From Streptomyces sennicomposti (lineage in GTDB: Bacteria; Actinomycetota; Actinomycetes; Streptomycetales; Streptomycetaceae), in the NCBI RefSeq assembly GCF_019890635.1, contig NZ_JAIOAB010000002.1:1-64000 (forward strand): a DNA stretch of 64,000 nt, given 5' to 3'. This document shows positions 15,882-24,015 of this stretch, piece by piece. The translations under genes were made by a program, and so were the position numbers. The notes under the pieces were generated by a model. The model was not told the DNA's origin. It did no database searches and saw only the letters and a program-made list of their open reading frames with translations. How positions within the stretch are numbered: position 1 is the stretch's first letter; every line of letters starts with the position of its first letter.

Positions 15882-17018
15882 TCAGCCGTAGAGGGCTTGA
15901 CGGAGGGCGGCGGTGGTCTTGGCGACGGCGTCCTTGGCCGACCAGGTGTCGCGCAGCGCGTCGAGCATCATGAAGTCGTGCACGGTCTGCGCGTAGTGGA
16001 GGTGCTGGACGTTCACGCCGGCCGCGCGCAGCTTGCCGATGTAGGTCTTGGCGCCGTCGAGCAGGACGTCGGAGTCGGTGACGACGAGCGCCGGGGGCAG
16101 CCCGCGCAACTGCTCGGTGGTGGCCTTGGCGGGCGAGGCCAGCGGCTGGTTGCGGACGGCGGCGTCGGGCGCGTACTTGTCCCAGAACCACTTCATGTTG
16201 GCGCGGGTCAGCCAGCAGTTCTCCGAAAACTGCCGGTAGGAGGGGGAGTCGAAGTCCGCGTCGGTGACGGGGTAGAGCAGGACCTGCTCGCGGAACGCCG
16301 GGCCGCCGCGCTGCTTGGCCATCATGGTGACCGCTGCCGTCATGTCGCCGCCGACGGAGTCGCCGGCGACGGCGAGGCGCTTGCCGTCGATGCCGATCTC
16401 GGCGCCGTGCTCGGCCACCCACTTGGCGGCGGTGTACGCCTGCTCGATGGCGACCGGGTAGCGCGCCTCGGGGGAGGGCGTGTAGTTGACGAAGACGACC
16501 GCCGCGCGGGCGCCGTTCGCGAGCTGGCGCACCAGCCGGTCGTGGGTCTTCTCGTTGCCCAGGACCCAGCCTCCGCCGTGGATGAAGACGAGGCCGGGGA
16601 GCGTGCCCTTGACCCCGGCGGGGCGCACGATGCGCAGGGAGACCTCGCCGGTGGGACCGCCCTTGATCGTCTTCTCGCTGATGTCCGCGGGCAGTTCGGG
16701 CACGGGGCCGGCCTGGAGCTTGTCCAGGACCTCGCGGGCCTGCGCGGGCGTCTGCTCGAACAGAGGTTTGCCGTCCTGCGCGGCGAGCTGGTTGAGGAAG
16801 GACTGGGTGGTGCGGTCGAGCGCGACGGGAGGCATCCCGCAGGGGACGTTGCCGTGGGAGGTGTCGCCGCCGGCGGTGCCGCCGCCCGTGACGGCGGCGG
16901 CCGGGGCGAACGCCGCGGCGGGCGCGGCGCAGTAGCCGGTCAGGACCGTCCCGGCGACCACGGCCGCCGCCATGGCGAGCTTGGGCCTGCGGAGGCCTCG
17001 CCCGTCGAATGCACGCAT
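15882..17018 (-). CDS. Secreted alpha/beta hydrolase, hormone-sensitive-lipase family
   Basis: A 378-residue esterase with a Sec-type signal (basic MRAFDGRGLRRPK then a hydrophobic stretch and AAPAAAFA). Catalytic features are the oxyanion HGGG (about 147-150), the nucleophile Ser221 in AGDSVGG, the acid in VTDSDVLLDG and the His in HDFMML. I chose ATG 17018 because AAGGAG sits 5 nt upstream. It is a paralogue of the cytosolic esterase at 17.9-18.8 kb but has the added export signal and a longer N-terminus. Expected substrates are short acyl esters outside the cell. The OhrR-like regulator gene is next upstream in the same direction. Confidence 0.88.
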   Translation of the reverse strand: MRAFDGRGLRRPKLAMAAAVVAGTVLTGYCAAPAAAFAPAAAVTGGGTAGGDTSHGNVPCGMPPVALDRTTQSFLNQLAAQDGKPLFEQTPAQAREVLDKLQAGPVPELPADISEKTIKGGPTGEVSLRIVRPAGVKGTLPGLVFIHGGGWVLGNEKTHDRLVRQLANGARAAVVFVNYTPSPEARYPVAIEQAYTAAKWVAEHGAEIGIDGKRLAVAGDSVGGDMTAAVTMMAKQRGGPAFREQVLLYPVTDADFDSPSYRQFSENCWLTRANMKWFWDKYAPDAAVRNQPLASPAKATTEQLRGLPPALVVTDSDVLLDGAKTYIGKLRAAGVNVQHLHYAQTVHDFMMLDALRDTWSAKDAVAKTTAALRQALYG

Positions 17019-17193
17019 GCGCTTCTCCTTTTGAGTGAATTCACCCCCCGGCGCACACCCTTCCGGGTGACGTCTCGGCTCGGCCAACGGGTGAACGCGC
17101 TCGGGTGATGCGGCAGCGCCGAAGGAGTGATGCTCGGTGGGAGACGGTTTCGGCGCACGGCCGCCGGTGCGGCCTCGTCCCGCGGCGTGCGGA

Positions 17194-17700
17194 TCAGCTG
17201 CTTCCCGGCCGGTCCGTGCCGGCGGCGTTGACGTGGGCGGTGAGCAGGCGCAGCAGCTGCTTGGCGGTGGCGTCCTGTTCGGGGGTCAGCCCCATCGCCT
17301 GGCCGATGGCCAGAGGCACGGAGCGGGCCCGCTCCCGGAGTTCCGTGCCGGCCCGGGTCAGGGTGACGGCCACCGACCGCTCGTCGTCGGGGCGGCGCCG
17401 GCGGCTGATCAGACCCGCGGCCTCCAGACGCTTGAGCAGCGGGGAGAGCGTGCTGGAGTCCAGTTGCAGGGAGGCTCCCAGCTCGCGCACGGACACCGAA
17501 TCCTGCTCCCACAGCGCCAGCATGACCAGGTACTGGGGATAGGTGAGCCCCAGCTCCTCCAGCAGGGGCCGGTAGCGCGTGGTGACCGATCGGGAGGCCG
17601 CGTACAGGGCGAAGCACAACTGGTCCTGCAGCAGGAGCGAACCCTGCTCGTCGGGCGAACCCTGCTTGGCGGGCGAACCCTGCTCGTCGGGGTGGTCCAT
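17194..17700 (-). CDS. OhrR-like MarR-family regulator
   Basis: A 168-residue winged-helix repressor. The sequence LCFALYAASRSVTTRYRPLL carries a cysteine (Cys29) at the place of the peroxide-sensing Cys of OhrR proteins, followed by LGLTYPQYLVMLALWE, the HTH (VRELGASLQLDSSTLSPLLKRL) and the wing (RRPDDERSVAVTLT). OhrR proteins release DNA when this Cys is oxidised by organic hydroperoxides. The N-terminus has an 18-bp repeat (17638-17691) encoding DEQGSPAKQGSPDEQGS, which is extra to the family. The divergent esterase and a GTGCAC-centred palindrome at 17772 suggest local control. Confidence 0.88.
   Translation of the reverse strand: MDHPDEQGSPAKQGSPDEQGSLLLQDQLCFALYAASRSVTTRYRPLLEELGLTYPQYLVMLALWEQDSVSVRELGASLQLDSSTLSPLLKRLEAAGLISRRRRPDDERSVAVTLTRAGTELRERARSVPLAIGQAMGLTPEQDATAKQLLRLLTAHVNAAGTDRPGSS
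17638..17691. repeat. Three 18-bp in-frame repeats at the 5' end of the OhrR-like gene
   Basis: Units of CGAACCCTGCTCGTCGGG type, repeated three times, add the (D/A)(E/K)QGSP triplicate to the N-terminus. Confidence 0.8.
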
Positions 17701-17771
17701 GGCTCGGCTTTCCTCGCGTCGGCGGCGTCTCGGATCCTAACATTTCACGCCCCCGCGATGTGTTTGCGCCC

Positions 17772-17795
17772 GATTCAGTTGTGCACGATCTAATC
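17772..17795. promoter_or_regulatory. Candidate operator for the OhrR-like regulator
   Basis: A 24-bp imperfect palindrome with a perfect GTGCAC core and GATT/AATC ends, between the regulator (leftward) and the esterase (rightward). Sixteen of 24 positions are symmetric. Confidence 0.45.
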
Positions 17796-17866
17796 GCGCT
17801 GTACTGTTCTTCCCGTGCTGACGGGTGGCCTCCCGGTCACCGGCACGCTCGAGAAGGAGCGACCTC

Positions 17867-18832
17867 ATGTCCGAGAACAGCGACAGCCCGGTGCTGGAGC
17901 CGGCCGCCGCCGCCTTCGCCGAGGCCACCGCGAATCCGCCGTACCTCTTCGACCTGGGGCCGGTCGAGGGCCGCAAGGCGGTGGACGAGGTGCAGTCCGG
18001 CGAGATCGCCAAGCCGGAGATCGCCGAGGAGTGGGTCACCGTGGAAGGAGGCCCCACCGGTTCGGTCCGGGCCCGCGTCGTCCGGCCCGCCGGCGCCACC
18101 GGCACCCTGCCGGTGATCCTCTACATCCACGGCGCCGGCTGGGTCTTCGGCAACGCGCACACCCACGACCGCCTGGTGCGGGAACTGGCCGTGGGCGCGC
18201 GCGCCGCGGTGGTCTTCCCCGAGTACGACCTGTCGCCCGAGGCCCGTTACCCGGTCGCCGTCGAGCAGAACTACGCCGTGGCGCGGTGGATCGTGCGCGA
18301 GGGCGCGGCCAGGGGCCTGGACAGCACGCGGCTGGCCGTGGCCGGGGACTCGGTGGGCGGCAACATGTCCATCGCGCTGACGCTGATGGCCAAGGAGCGC
18401 GGCGATGTCCCGCTGGTGCAGCAGGTGTTGTTCTACCCGGTCACGGACGCGGCCTTCGACACCGAGTCCTACCACCGGTTCGCGGAGGGCTACTTCCTGC
18501 GCCGCGACGCCATGCAGTGGTTCTGGGACCAGTACACGACGGACGAGGCCGAGCGGGCCCGGATCACAGCCTCCCCGCTGCGCGCCACCCCCGAGCAACT
18601 GCGGGATCTGCCGCCCGCGTTGGTCATCACCGCCGAGGCCGACGTGCTGCGCGACGAGGGCGAGGCCTACGCCCGAAAGCTCCGGCGGGCCGGGGTCCCC
18701 GTCACCGCCGTCCGCTACCAGGGCGTCATCCACGACTTCGTCATGCTCGACGCCCTGCGCGAGACCCAGGCGGCCGGGGCCGCCATCGACCAGGCCGTCG
18801 CCACCCTGAGGGCGGCGCTCGGTACCGTGTGA
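17867..18832 (+). CDS. Cytosolic alpha/beta hydrolase, hormone-sensitive-lipase family
   Basis: A 321-residue esterase without a signal peptide. Marks are the oxyanion HGAG (about 88-91), nucleophile Ser162 in AGDSVGG, the acid in ITAEADVLRDEG and His in IHDFVML. The ATG at 17867 has GAAGGAG upstream. It shares the whole catalytic core with the secreted enzyme at 15.9-17.0 kb, so the two are paralogues flanking the OhrR-like gene. Divergent from that regulator, it is its likely target. The substrate is unknown; short-chain esters or lactones are typical of the family. Confidence 0.9.
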   Translation: MSENSDSPVLEPAAAAFAEATANPPYLFDLGPVEGRKAVDEVQSGEIAKPEIAEEWVTVEGGPTGSVRARVVRPAGATGTLPVILYIHGAGWVFGNAHTHDRLVRELAVGARAAVVFPEYDLSPEARYPVAVEQNYAVARWIVREGAARGLDSTRLAVAGDSVGGNMSIALTLMAKERGDVPLVQQVLFYPVTDAAFDTESYHRFAEGYFLRRDAMQWFWDQYTTDEAERARITASPLRATPEQLRDLPPALVITAEADVLRDEGEAYARKLRRAGVPVTAVRYQGVIHDFVMLDALRETQAAGAAIDQAVATLRAALGTV

Positions 18833-18835
18833 TCC

Positions 18836-18894
18836 GGTCGGCCCCCGCGACGCGGCCCGGTCGGTCCCCGCGACACGGCCCGGACGGCACCGTC
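18836..18894. repeat. Two direct 25-bp repeats downstream of the esterase
   Basis: GGTCGGCCCCCGCGACGCGG and GGTCGGTCCCCGCGACACGG, each followed by CCCGG. No gene is seen from here to 19027. Confidence 0.6.
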
Positions 18895-19026
18895 GTCCGG
18901 GCCGCACGTCGGCCCACGGCACCGGCCTTCCGCGACGCCCCGATCGCCGCCGACCACTGTGACCCGCGCTGCCGTTCGGCACGTCCGCCGCACCGGGAGC
19001 GACCAAGAGGACGGACAGGAACACCC

Positions 19027-19692
19027 ATGCCGCTCATCTGCCTCGTCCGCCACGGCCAGGCCTCGGCCGCCGCGGAGGACTACGACGTCCTGTCGGAACT
19101 CGGCCGCGCCCAGGCCGCCGCCGCAGGCCGGGAACTCGCCCGCCGCGAACTGCGCGACCCCCACCTCGTGTCGGGCACCCTCGACCGCCAGCGCGACACG
19201 GCGCGACTCCTCGCGGACGCGGGCGGGTTCAAGGGACCGCTGCGCCAGGACGCCCGCTGGAACGAGTACGACCACCTCGCCCTGCTGGCCCGGTACGCCC
19301 CCTCCTCGCAGGAGGGCGTGCGGAACCTGGAGGGCCGGTCCGTGCAGGACCTGCTCGATCACGCCCTGCTGGCGTGGATGCGGGACCCGCACGCGCCCGG
19401 CGGCGAGACCTGGTCCGCCTTCGCCGCGGGGGCGCGGGCCGCGCTGGCCGACCTGACCGCCGCGCTCGGCCGGGGCCGCGACGCCGTCGTCGTCACCTCG
19501 GGCGGCCTCCTGGCCGCGCTGTGCGGCACGCTGCTGTCGCTGCCGTACGAGGGAGTCGTCGCCCTCAACCGCGTGACCGTCAACGCCTCCGTCACCACCC
19601 TCGTGGCGGGCGGGTCCGGGACGAGGCTGCTGACCTTCAACGAGCACGCCCATTTCGCCGGCGACCGGCGCCACCAGCTCACCTACCGCTGA
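19027..19692 (+). CDS. Histidine phosphatase family protein
   Basis: A 221-residue phosphatase of the phosphoglycerate-mutase-like superfamily. The phospho-accepting His is in LVRHGQ at the N-terminus, and the ending RLLTFNEHAHF is typical of this actinobacterial subgroup. The position that usually reads HGG near residue 158 reads VTSGG, a Ser in place of the second His; I believe this is common in the subgroup, but activity is not assured. ATG 19027 follows AGGACAGG. The gene is convergent with tetR copy 2, 19 nt apart. The substrate cannot be told. Confidence 0.85.
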   Translation: MPLICLVRHGQASAAAEDYDVLSELGRAQAAAAGRELARRELRDPHLVSGTLDRQRDTARLLADAGGFKGPLRQDARWNEYDHLALLARYAPSSQEGVRNLEGRSVQDLLDHALLAWMRDPHAPGGETWSAFAAGARAALADLTAALGRGRDAVVVTSGGLLAALCGTLLSLPYEGVVALNRVTVNASVTTLVAGGSGTRLLTFNEHAHFAGDRRHQLTYR

Positions 19693-19711
19693 GCCGGACC
19701 GCAGGCCGCCC

Positions 19712-20317
19712 TCAGGCGGGCGCTGCCGTCGTCCGCGACATCGCCGTGGAGGCGGTGAACAGGGCGCGGACGGCGGCGCGGACCTGGGTGTCGACCACCT
19801 CGGGGGTGGAGGCGTCGAGTTTGCCGTCGAGGTGGAGGAAGGCCAGTCCGTGGACGAGGGCCCACACGGTGGTCGACAGGGCGTCGGGGTCGACGCCGGG
19901 GAAGGCGCGGTGGACGATCCCGCGGACGTACTCCGAGATGACGGCGGTCGCGGCGGCCCGTTCCTCGTTGTCCGGGTCGCAGGGCTCGGCGAACATCACC
20001 CGGAACAGGGCCGGGTGGTCCAGCGCGAAGCGGACGTAGGCGACGGCGACCGCGGCCAGGTCGTCCGGCGTCGAGGGGGAGGGGTGGGCCGCGGCCAGGC
20101 TCTCGGCCAGCTCCCGGTATCCCTGCGCCGCGACCGCGGAGACGAGTGCCTCGCGGTCCGCGTAGTGGCGGTAGGGGGCCGTGGCCGACACTCCGGCCCG
20201 GCGGGCGACCGCGCGCAGCGACAGCCCGGCGCTGCCGTCCTCCTCCAGCAGTTCCCGCGCGGCGCGCAGGCAGGCGGCGCGCAGATCGCCGTGGTGATAC
20301 GTGTGGGACGGGGACAC
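19712..20317 (-). CDS. TetR-family regulator, WHG-domain type (copy 2)
   Basis: A 201-residue repressor nearly identical to copy 1: the HTH (LSLRAVARRAGVSATAPYRHY) and WHG core (VWALVHGLAFLHLDGKL) are the same apart from single changes. DNA identity is also very high across the body of the gene, pointing to recent duplication or gene conversion. One palindrome (site B) lies 43 nt upstream, at the place of A2. The place equivalent to A1 is degenerate. No divergent gene follows site B, although a GAGAAGGAA ribosome site like that of the OYE gene remains. It probably recognises the same operators as copy 1. Confidence 0.92.
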   Translation of the reverse strand: MSPSHTYHHGDLRAACLRAARELLEEDGSAGLSLRAVARRAGVSATAPYRHYADREALVSAVAAQGYRELAESLAAAHPSPSTPDDLAAVAVAYVRFALDHPALFRVMFAEPCDPDNEERAAATAVISEYVRGIVHRAFPGVDPDALSTTVWALVHGLAFLHLDGKLDASTPEVVDTQVRAAVRALFTASTAMSRTTAAPA

Positions 20318-20360
20318 AGGTCACACCCTCTTGTGTCGGCGATGCTTGCGTTCTGCCCTG

Positions 20361-20379
20361 ATGTAAGTGGCGCATACAT
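20361..20379. promoter_or_regulatory. Operator site B (19-bp palindrome)
   Basis: ATGTAAGTGGCGCATACAT upstream of tetR copy 2. Position 8 is T instead of the usual C. It is homologous to site A2 by flanking sequence. Confidence 0.7.
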
Positions 20380-20431
20380 GTTAGGTGATCGACGCGGGAG
20401 AAGGAAACGGGACGAAGATCCGGGCAGGCCA

Positions 20432-20466
20432 GGAGGGCGGCCTGTCGTGTGGACGGGCCGCCCTCC
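20432..20466 (-). terminator. Hairpin downstream of the aldehyde dehydrogenase operon
   Basis: A perfect 11-bp stem (GGAGGGCGGCC / GGCCGCCCTCC) with a 13-nt loop, 50 nt beyond the stop codon. No T-tract, as is common in this genus. Confidence 0.65.
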
Positions 20467-20515
20467 CCTCAGGGGCGTGGCTCGCTCGGGGCCACGGCCG
20501 TGCGCGAGTCGCCGT

Positions 20516-22150
20516 TCAGCGGACGCCGGCCGCCTTCATGACCTTCAGCGCGCCGGTGAGGAGAGCGGCCCACGCTTCGGGCGTGATCCGGGGCGGCGGA
20601 GAGAACCCCTGCACCCGCTGGTGGGCGACGGTCTGGGCCTCGGTGTACTTCAGGATGCCGTCGGCGCCGTGGCGGCGGCCGAGCCCCGAGTCGCCCATGC
20701 CGCCCATCGGCGCGTCGATGCTGCCCCATGCGGCGGCGAAGGCCTCGTTGACGTTGACGGTGCCGGCGTGCACACGGGCGGCGACGGCCCGGCCCCGGGC
20801 GCCGTTGCCCGACCAGACGCTGCCGTTGAGGCCGTACGGCGTCGAGTTGGCCAGCTCGATCGCCTCCTCGACGTCCCGGTAGGGGTAGATCGAGACGACG
20901 GGACCGAAGGTCTCGTGGGAGTGGAGCGTCATGTCGGGCGTGACGTCGGTGAGGATGGTCGGCTCGTAGAACAGCGGGCCGAGGTCGGGCCGCGCCTTGC
21001 CGCCGGCGAGGACCGTCGCGCCCTTGGCGACGGCGTCCTCGACATGGGTGCTGACGGTCTCCAGCTGGGACGGGTTGGTCAGGGAGCCGACGTCCATGCT
21101 GTAGTCGAAGGCGGCGCCGACCTTGAGCCGTTCGGTGCGGGCGACGAACGCCTCCACGAACCGGTCCCGGATCGACTCGGCCACATACAGGCGCTCGATG
21201 GAGACGCAGAGCTGGCCGGCCGAGGGGAAGCAGGCGGCGACGGCGCCGTCGGCGGCCTTGTCGATGTCGGCGTCGTCGAGGACGATCATGGCGTTCTTGC
21301 CGCCGAGTTCGAGGGACGCGCCGATCAGGCGCTCCCCGGCGTCACGGGCGATCCCGCGTCCGCTGGCGGTGGAGCCGGTGAACATCATGAAGTCGGCGCC
21401 CGCCATCAGCGCCCCGCCGATCGAACTGCCCCGGCCGATCACCATCTGCCACACCCCGGCGGGCAGCCCGGCCTCCTTCATGAGGTCGAGGGCCCACAGC
21501 GCGCTGAGCGCGGTCTGGGTGTCGGGCTTCTGGACGACGGCGTTGCCGGCGATCAGGGCGGGGATGGCGTCGCCGGCGGCCATGCTCAGCGGGTAGTTCC
21601 ACGGGGAGACGACGGCGACGACGCCCTTGGGGTGGCGCAGCTCGGTGGTGTGGGTCAGCACCGGGATCGCGCCGCGCCGGCGCTTGGGCTGCAGGTACTT
21701 GGCGGCGTTGCGCGCGTAGTAGCGGGAGGTGATCGCGATGTCGGTCACCTCCAGGAACGCGTCGCGACGGGTCTTGCCGTTCTCCGCCTGCATCAGGTCC
21801 AGCACCTCGTCCTGGCGGGCGAGGACGAGATCGTGGAAGCGCAGCAGGATCTCCTTGCGCCGGCGGAACGACGTGGCGGCCCAGGTCTTCTGCGCGATGC
21901 GGGCGCGGGCGAAGGCGTCCTCGACGTCCGCGGGCGTGGAGACGGGCAGGTCGGCCAGCGGGGCGCCGGTGTACGGGGCGTTCGTGGTGACCCGCGCGGC
22001 GTCCGGCGCGGCGGTCACGTGGGCCGCCAGCCGTTCGATCCGGTCCGGAGCGAGCCAGGCGGGCAGGCCGACGGTGCGGCGGGCGGCGGCGGGAGCGGTG
22101 ATGGCGGGCGGGGCGGCGGCGGCAGGGGTGGCGGCGTGGTCGGGGACCAT
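20516..22150 (-). CDS. NAD(P)-dependent aldehyde dehydrogenase (succinate-semialdehyde dehydrogenase GabD2-like)
   Basis: A 544-residue aldehyde dehydrogenase. Visible features are the N-terminal cofactor region (VVAVVSPWNYPL), the catalytic Glu281 in LELGGKNA, the catalytic Cys315 in SAGQLC and the C-terminal APMGGMGDSGLGRRHG. Overall it resembles actinobacterial GabD2-type enzymes, which oxidise succinate semialdehyde or similar aldehydes to acids. The N-terminal 25 residues are Ala/Pro-rich and extra to the family. It begins 12 nt after the decarboxylase-like gene ends, so they form an operon, read from the palindrome pair at 23.1 kb. The true aldehyde may be the product of that partner. 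Confidence 0.9.
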   Translation of the reverse strand: MVPDHAATPAAAAPPAITAPAAARRTVGLPAWLAPDRIERLAAHVTAAPDAARVTTNAPYTGAPLADLPVSTPADVEDAFARARIAQKTWAATSFRRRKEILLRFHDLVLARQDEVLDLMQAENGKTRRDAFLEVTDIAITSRYYARNAAKYLQPKRRRGAIPVLTHTTELRHPKGVVAVVSPWNYPLSMAAGDAIPALIAGNAVVQKPDTQTALSALWALDLMKEAGLPAGVWQMVIGRGSSIGGALMAGADFMMFTGSTASGRGIARDAGERLIGASLELGGKNAMIVLDDADIDKAADGAVAACFPSAGQLCVSIERLYVAESIRDRFVEAFVARTERLKVGAAFDYSMDVGSLTNPSQLETVSTHVEDAVAKGATVLAGGKARPDLGPLFYEPTILTDVTPDMTLHSHETFGPVVSIYPYRDVEEAIELANSTPYGLNGSVWSGNGARGRAVAARVHAGTVNVNEAFAAAWGSIDAPMGGMGDSGLGRRHGADGILKYTEAQTVAHQRVQGFSPPPRITPEAWAALLTGALKVMKAAGVR

Positions 22151-22161
22151 GGTGGGGCTCC

Positions 22162-23079
22162 TTACTTCCGGCTCTGGACCGAGGTGGGGACCGGCATGTG
22201 CAGGGCCGCCTGGCCCTCGGTCATGACGTCGAGCTGGATCTGCCGGATCGGCTTGAGCGAACGCAGATCGTCGGCCATGCGGCCCTCCCCGACCTGGAGC
22301 CGGACGTCACGGGGGAGGAGCGCGGTGCCGGCCGACAGCACATTGGTCTGGTTCAGGGTCGAGTGCCAGGCGCCGTCGACCGTCGTGTACGAGGTGAGGG
22401 CGGAGACGCGCTCGCCGCTCGGGTAGACGGTCTGGGCCGGGGTGGCCACCGAGAGGGCCAGATCGGTCCCGCCGGTGGCGTTGGCCACCCGGGCGCTCGT
22501 GCGGTGGGCGTCGATGTCGACGTCGAGTTCGGTGACCCACTTGGGGAAGCCGTAGCCGTCGTGGCCCCGGACCTGCGCGATCTCGGTGCTGACCGGCAGG
22601 GACAGCACATAGGTGTCGAGGTGGTCGTTCTTGAGGGCGGCGACGAGGTCGAAGAAGCCGAGCTTGCCGTGGCGCGCGGGCTTGACGGCGATGCCGATGG
22701 CGGCTTCGGTGTAGAAGTCGATGTCGCACACGTCGTAGCGGAAGAACATCGCCGAGATCAGCCCGAGCCCCGGCGCGACCTCCAGCGGGGCCAGCTCCCG
22801 GGGAAGGCGGCTGCGGATCGCGCGGGACGGGGCCAGCGTCGTCAGCCGGGCGGTGGAGATCCGGTAGTAGAAGTTCGGGGTGAGTGTGGGACCGATGGGG
22901 GAGTCGACCTTGGTCTTGGGCAGCTTGCGGAAGAAGTCCACACTGCTGACCCTGGGGTCGCGGGCCACCTCGTCGAGATCGGTGGCCATCCGGTACCGGT
23001 CGTACAGGCCGCCCTTGGGGACCGCGACCGATCGGCCGCCGAGGTCGACCTTGACGGTGTCCTTCTGTGTCGTCGCCAT
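22162..23079 (-). CDS. Acetoacetate decarboxylase-superfamily protein
   Basis: A 305-residue protein of the acetoacetate decarboxylase fold. The signature DGYGFPKWVTELDVDID places Lys180 where the Schiff-base lysine of the family sits (xGFPK). The N-terminus (PKGGLYDRYRMATDLDEVARDP) and the C-terminus (QLDVMTEGQAALHMPV) are typical of the larger actinobacterial members. The family includes decarboxylases, aldolase/dehydratases and oxidases, so the reaction is not fixed. The ATG at 23079 is 22 nt from operator C1. First gene of the operon with the aldehyde dehydrogenase, which suggests processing of a keto-acid or carbonyl compound. Confidence 0.85.
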   Translation of the reverse strand: MATTQKDTVKVDLGGRSVAVPKGGLYDRYRMATDLDEVARDPRVSSVDFFRKLPKTKVDSPIGPTLTPNFYYRISTARLTTLAPSRAIRSRLPRELAPLEVAPGLGLISAMFFRYDVCDIDFYTEAAIGIAVKPARHGKLGFFDLVAALKNDHLDTYVLSLPVSTEIAQVRGHDGYGFPKWVTELDVDIDAHRTSARVANATGGTDLALSVATPAQTVYPSGERVSALTSYTTVDGAWHSTLNQTNVLSAGTALLPRDVRLQVGEGRMADDLRSLKPIRQIQLDVMTEGQAALHMPVPTSVQSRK

Positions 23080-23101
23080 GACGTAGCTCCCTCACTCGCT
23101 C

Positions 23102-23120
23102 ATGTTTACGGTGCATACAT
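23102..23120. promoter_or_regulatory. Operator site C1 (19-bp palindrome)
   Basis: ATGTTTACGGTGCATACAT, just upstream of the decarboxylase-like gene. A strong consensus match. Confidence 0.8.
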
Positions 23121-23135
23121 GACTGTACGCCCGCC

Positions 23136-23154
23136 ATGTATGCACCGTCAACAC
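23136..23154. promoter_or_regulatory. Operator site C2 (19-bp palindrome)
   Basis: ATGTATGCACCGTCAACAC, matching the reverse complement of C1 at 17 of 19 positions. Starts 34 bp after C1, unlike the 29-bp spacing elsewhere. Confidence 0.7.
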
Positions 23155-23229
23155 TGAGGGGTGCCGACTACTTCACCGCCGGTTTCCCAGGAGCGGTCCG
23201 GGATCGGGCGAGGGGAAGGGGAACGCGGG

Positions 23230-23841
23230 TCACGAGGCGCCCACCGTCATCCGGACCATGGCGCGGTAGCGCTCGGCGAGCGCCTGGGGAGTGTGCTCGC
23301 CCTCCGCGCGGTACCACTGGGAGACCCCGGTGCACATGGTCACGACCGCCCGGGCGGCCTCGCGCGGATACGGGGTGGTGAAGACCCGCCGCGCCACGCC
23401 GTCCTCGATCACGCGGTCCATCAGGCGCTGCTGGCGGTCGCGGGCGGCGATATAGGTGGTGCGGGCCTCCCCGGTGAGGCTGCGGATCTCGCTGGAGGCG
23501 ATGAAGGCGAGATCCCGCCGGTGGGCGTGGAACAGCACGAGGCACTCCACGAGCAGGTCCAGCCGCCGCCGCACGTCGTCGCCGGCCTCCTCCAGGGCCG
23601 CGGTGCTGCGTCGCCACAGCTCGTCCATGGCGTGGGAGACGATCGCGACGAGCAGCGCCTGCTTCGAGGCGTAGTGGTGGTACAGGCCCGGCACGGACAG
23701 CCCCGCCCGGGAGGCCACCGTGCGGATCGTCGTCCCGTGGTAGCCGTGCTCCACGAAGCAGGACAGCGCCGTCTCCAGGAGGGGCGGCAGTCCGCCGACG
23801 GCGTACGTTCTCCAGGCCGTCCTGGCGTCGGTCTCGGTCAC
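23230..23841 (-). CDS. TetR-family regulator next to acyl-CoA ligase
   Basis: A 203-residue TetR repressor starting at GTG 23841 with GGGGAG 4 nt upstream; an in-frame start further up is less likely. The HTH is TTIRTVASRAGLSVPGLYHHY. The C-terminal domain has LLVECLVLFHAHRRDLAFIASSEIR, a pattern common in TetR proteins of lipid or acyl-CoA metabolism (KstR2/FadR-like). It is divergent from the AMP-dependent ligase, and the gap holds two copies of a perfect-arm palindrome (23954, 23998) that differ from the ATGT-type sites. It probably controls that ligase and itself. Confidence 0.9.
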   Translation of the reverse strand: MTETDARTAWRTYAVGGLPPLLETALSCFVEHGYHGTTIRTVASRAGLSVPGLYHHYASKQALLVAIVSHAMDELWRRSTAALEEAGDDVRRRLDLLVECLVLFHAHRRDLAFIASSEIRSLTGEARTTYIAARDRQQRLMDRVIEDGVARRVFTTPYPREAARAVVTMCTGVSQWYRAEGEHTPQALAERYRAMVRMTVGAS

Positions 23842-23953
23842 AGCGCTCCCCTTGCCCGGATTCTCCGTCGCGTCGGCACGCCAGTATGCGGGGCCGCCCG
23901 CCCGTGCCGACGGCAGACCCCTTGACACGGCGTCGCCGCCCCATCAGTCTCTC

Positions 23954-23971
23954 ACCGAGCGACCGCTCGGT
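23954..23971. promoter_or_regulatory. TetR operator copy 1 for the ligase locus
   Basis: ACCGAGCGACCGCTCGGT: two perfect 8-bp arms around a 2-nt centre. The same sequence recurs 44 bp later. Confidence 0.75.
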
Positions 23972-23997
23972 ATGCCGACTTCACCGCGCCCCATTCC

Positions 23998-24015
23998 ACC
24001 GAGCGACCGCTCGGT
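23998..24015. promoter_or_regulatory. TetR operator copy 2 for the ligase locus
   Basis: An exact second copy of ACCGAGCGACCGCTCGGT. A further half site, GCGAACGCTCGGT, ends at 24076. Confidence 0.75.

Noticed and set aside
20332..20350. A1-equivalent operator before tetR copy 2
   Set aside because: Position is homologous but the sequence (TGTGTCGGCGATGCTTGCG) has lost the palindrome, so it is treated as decayed.
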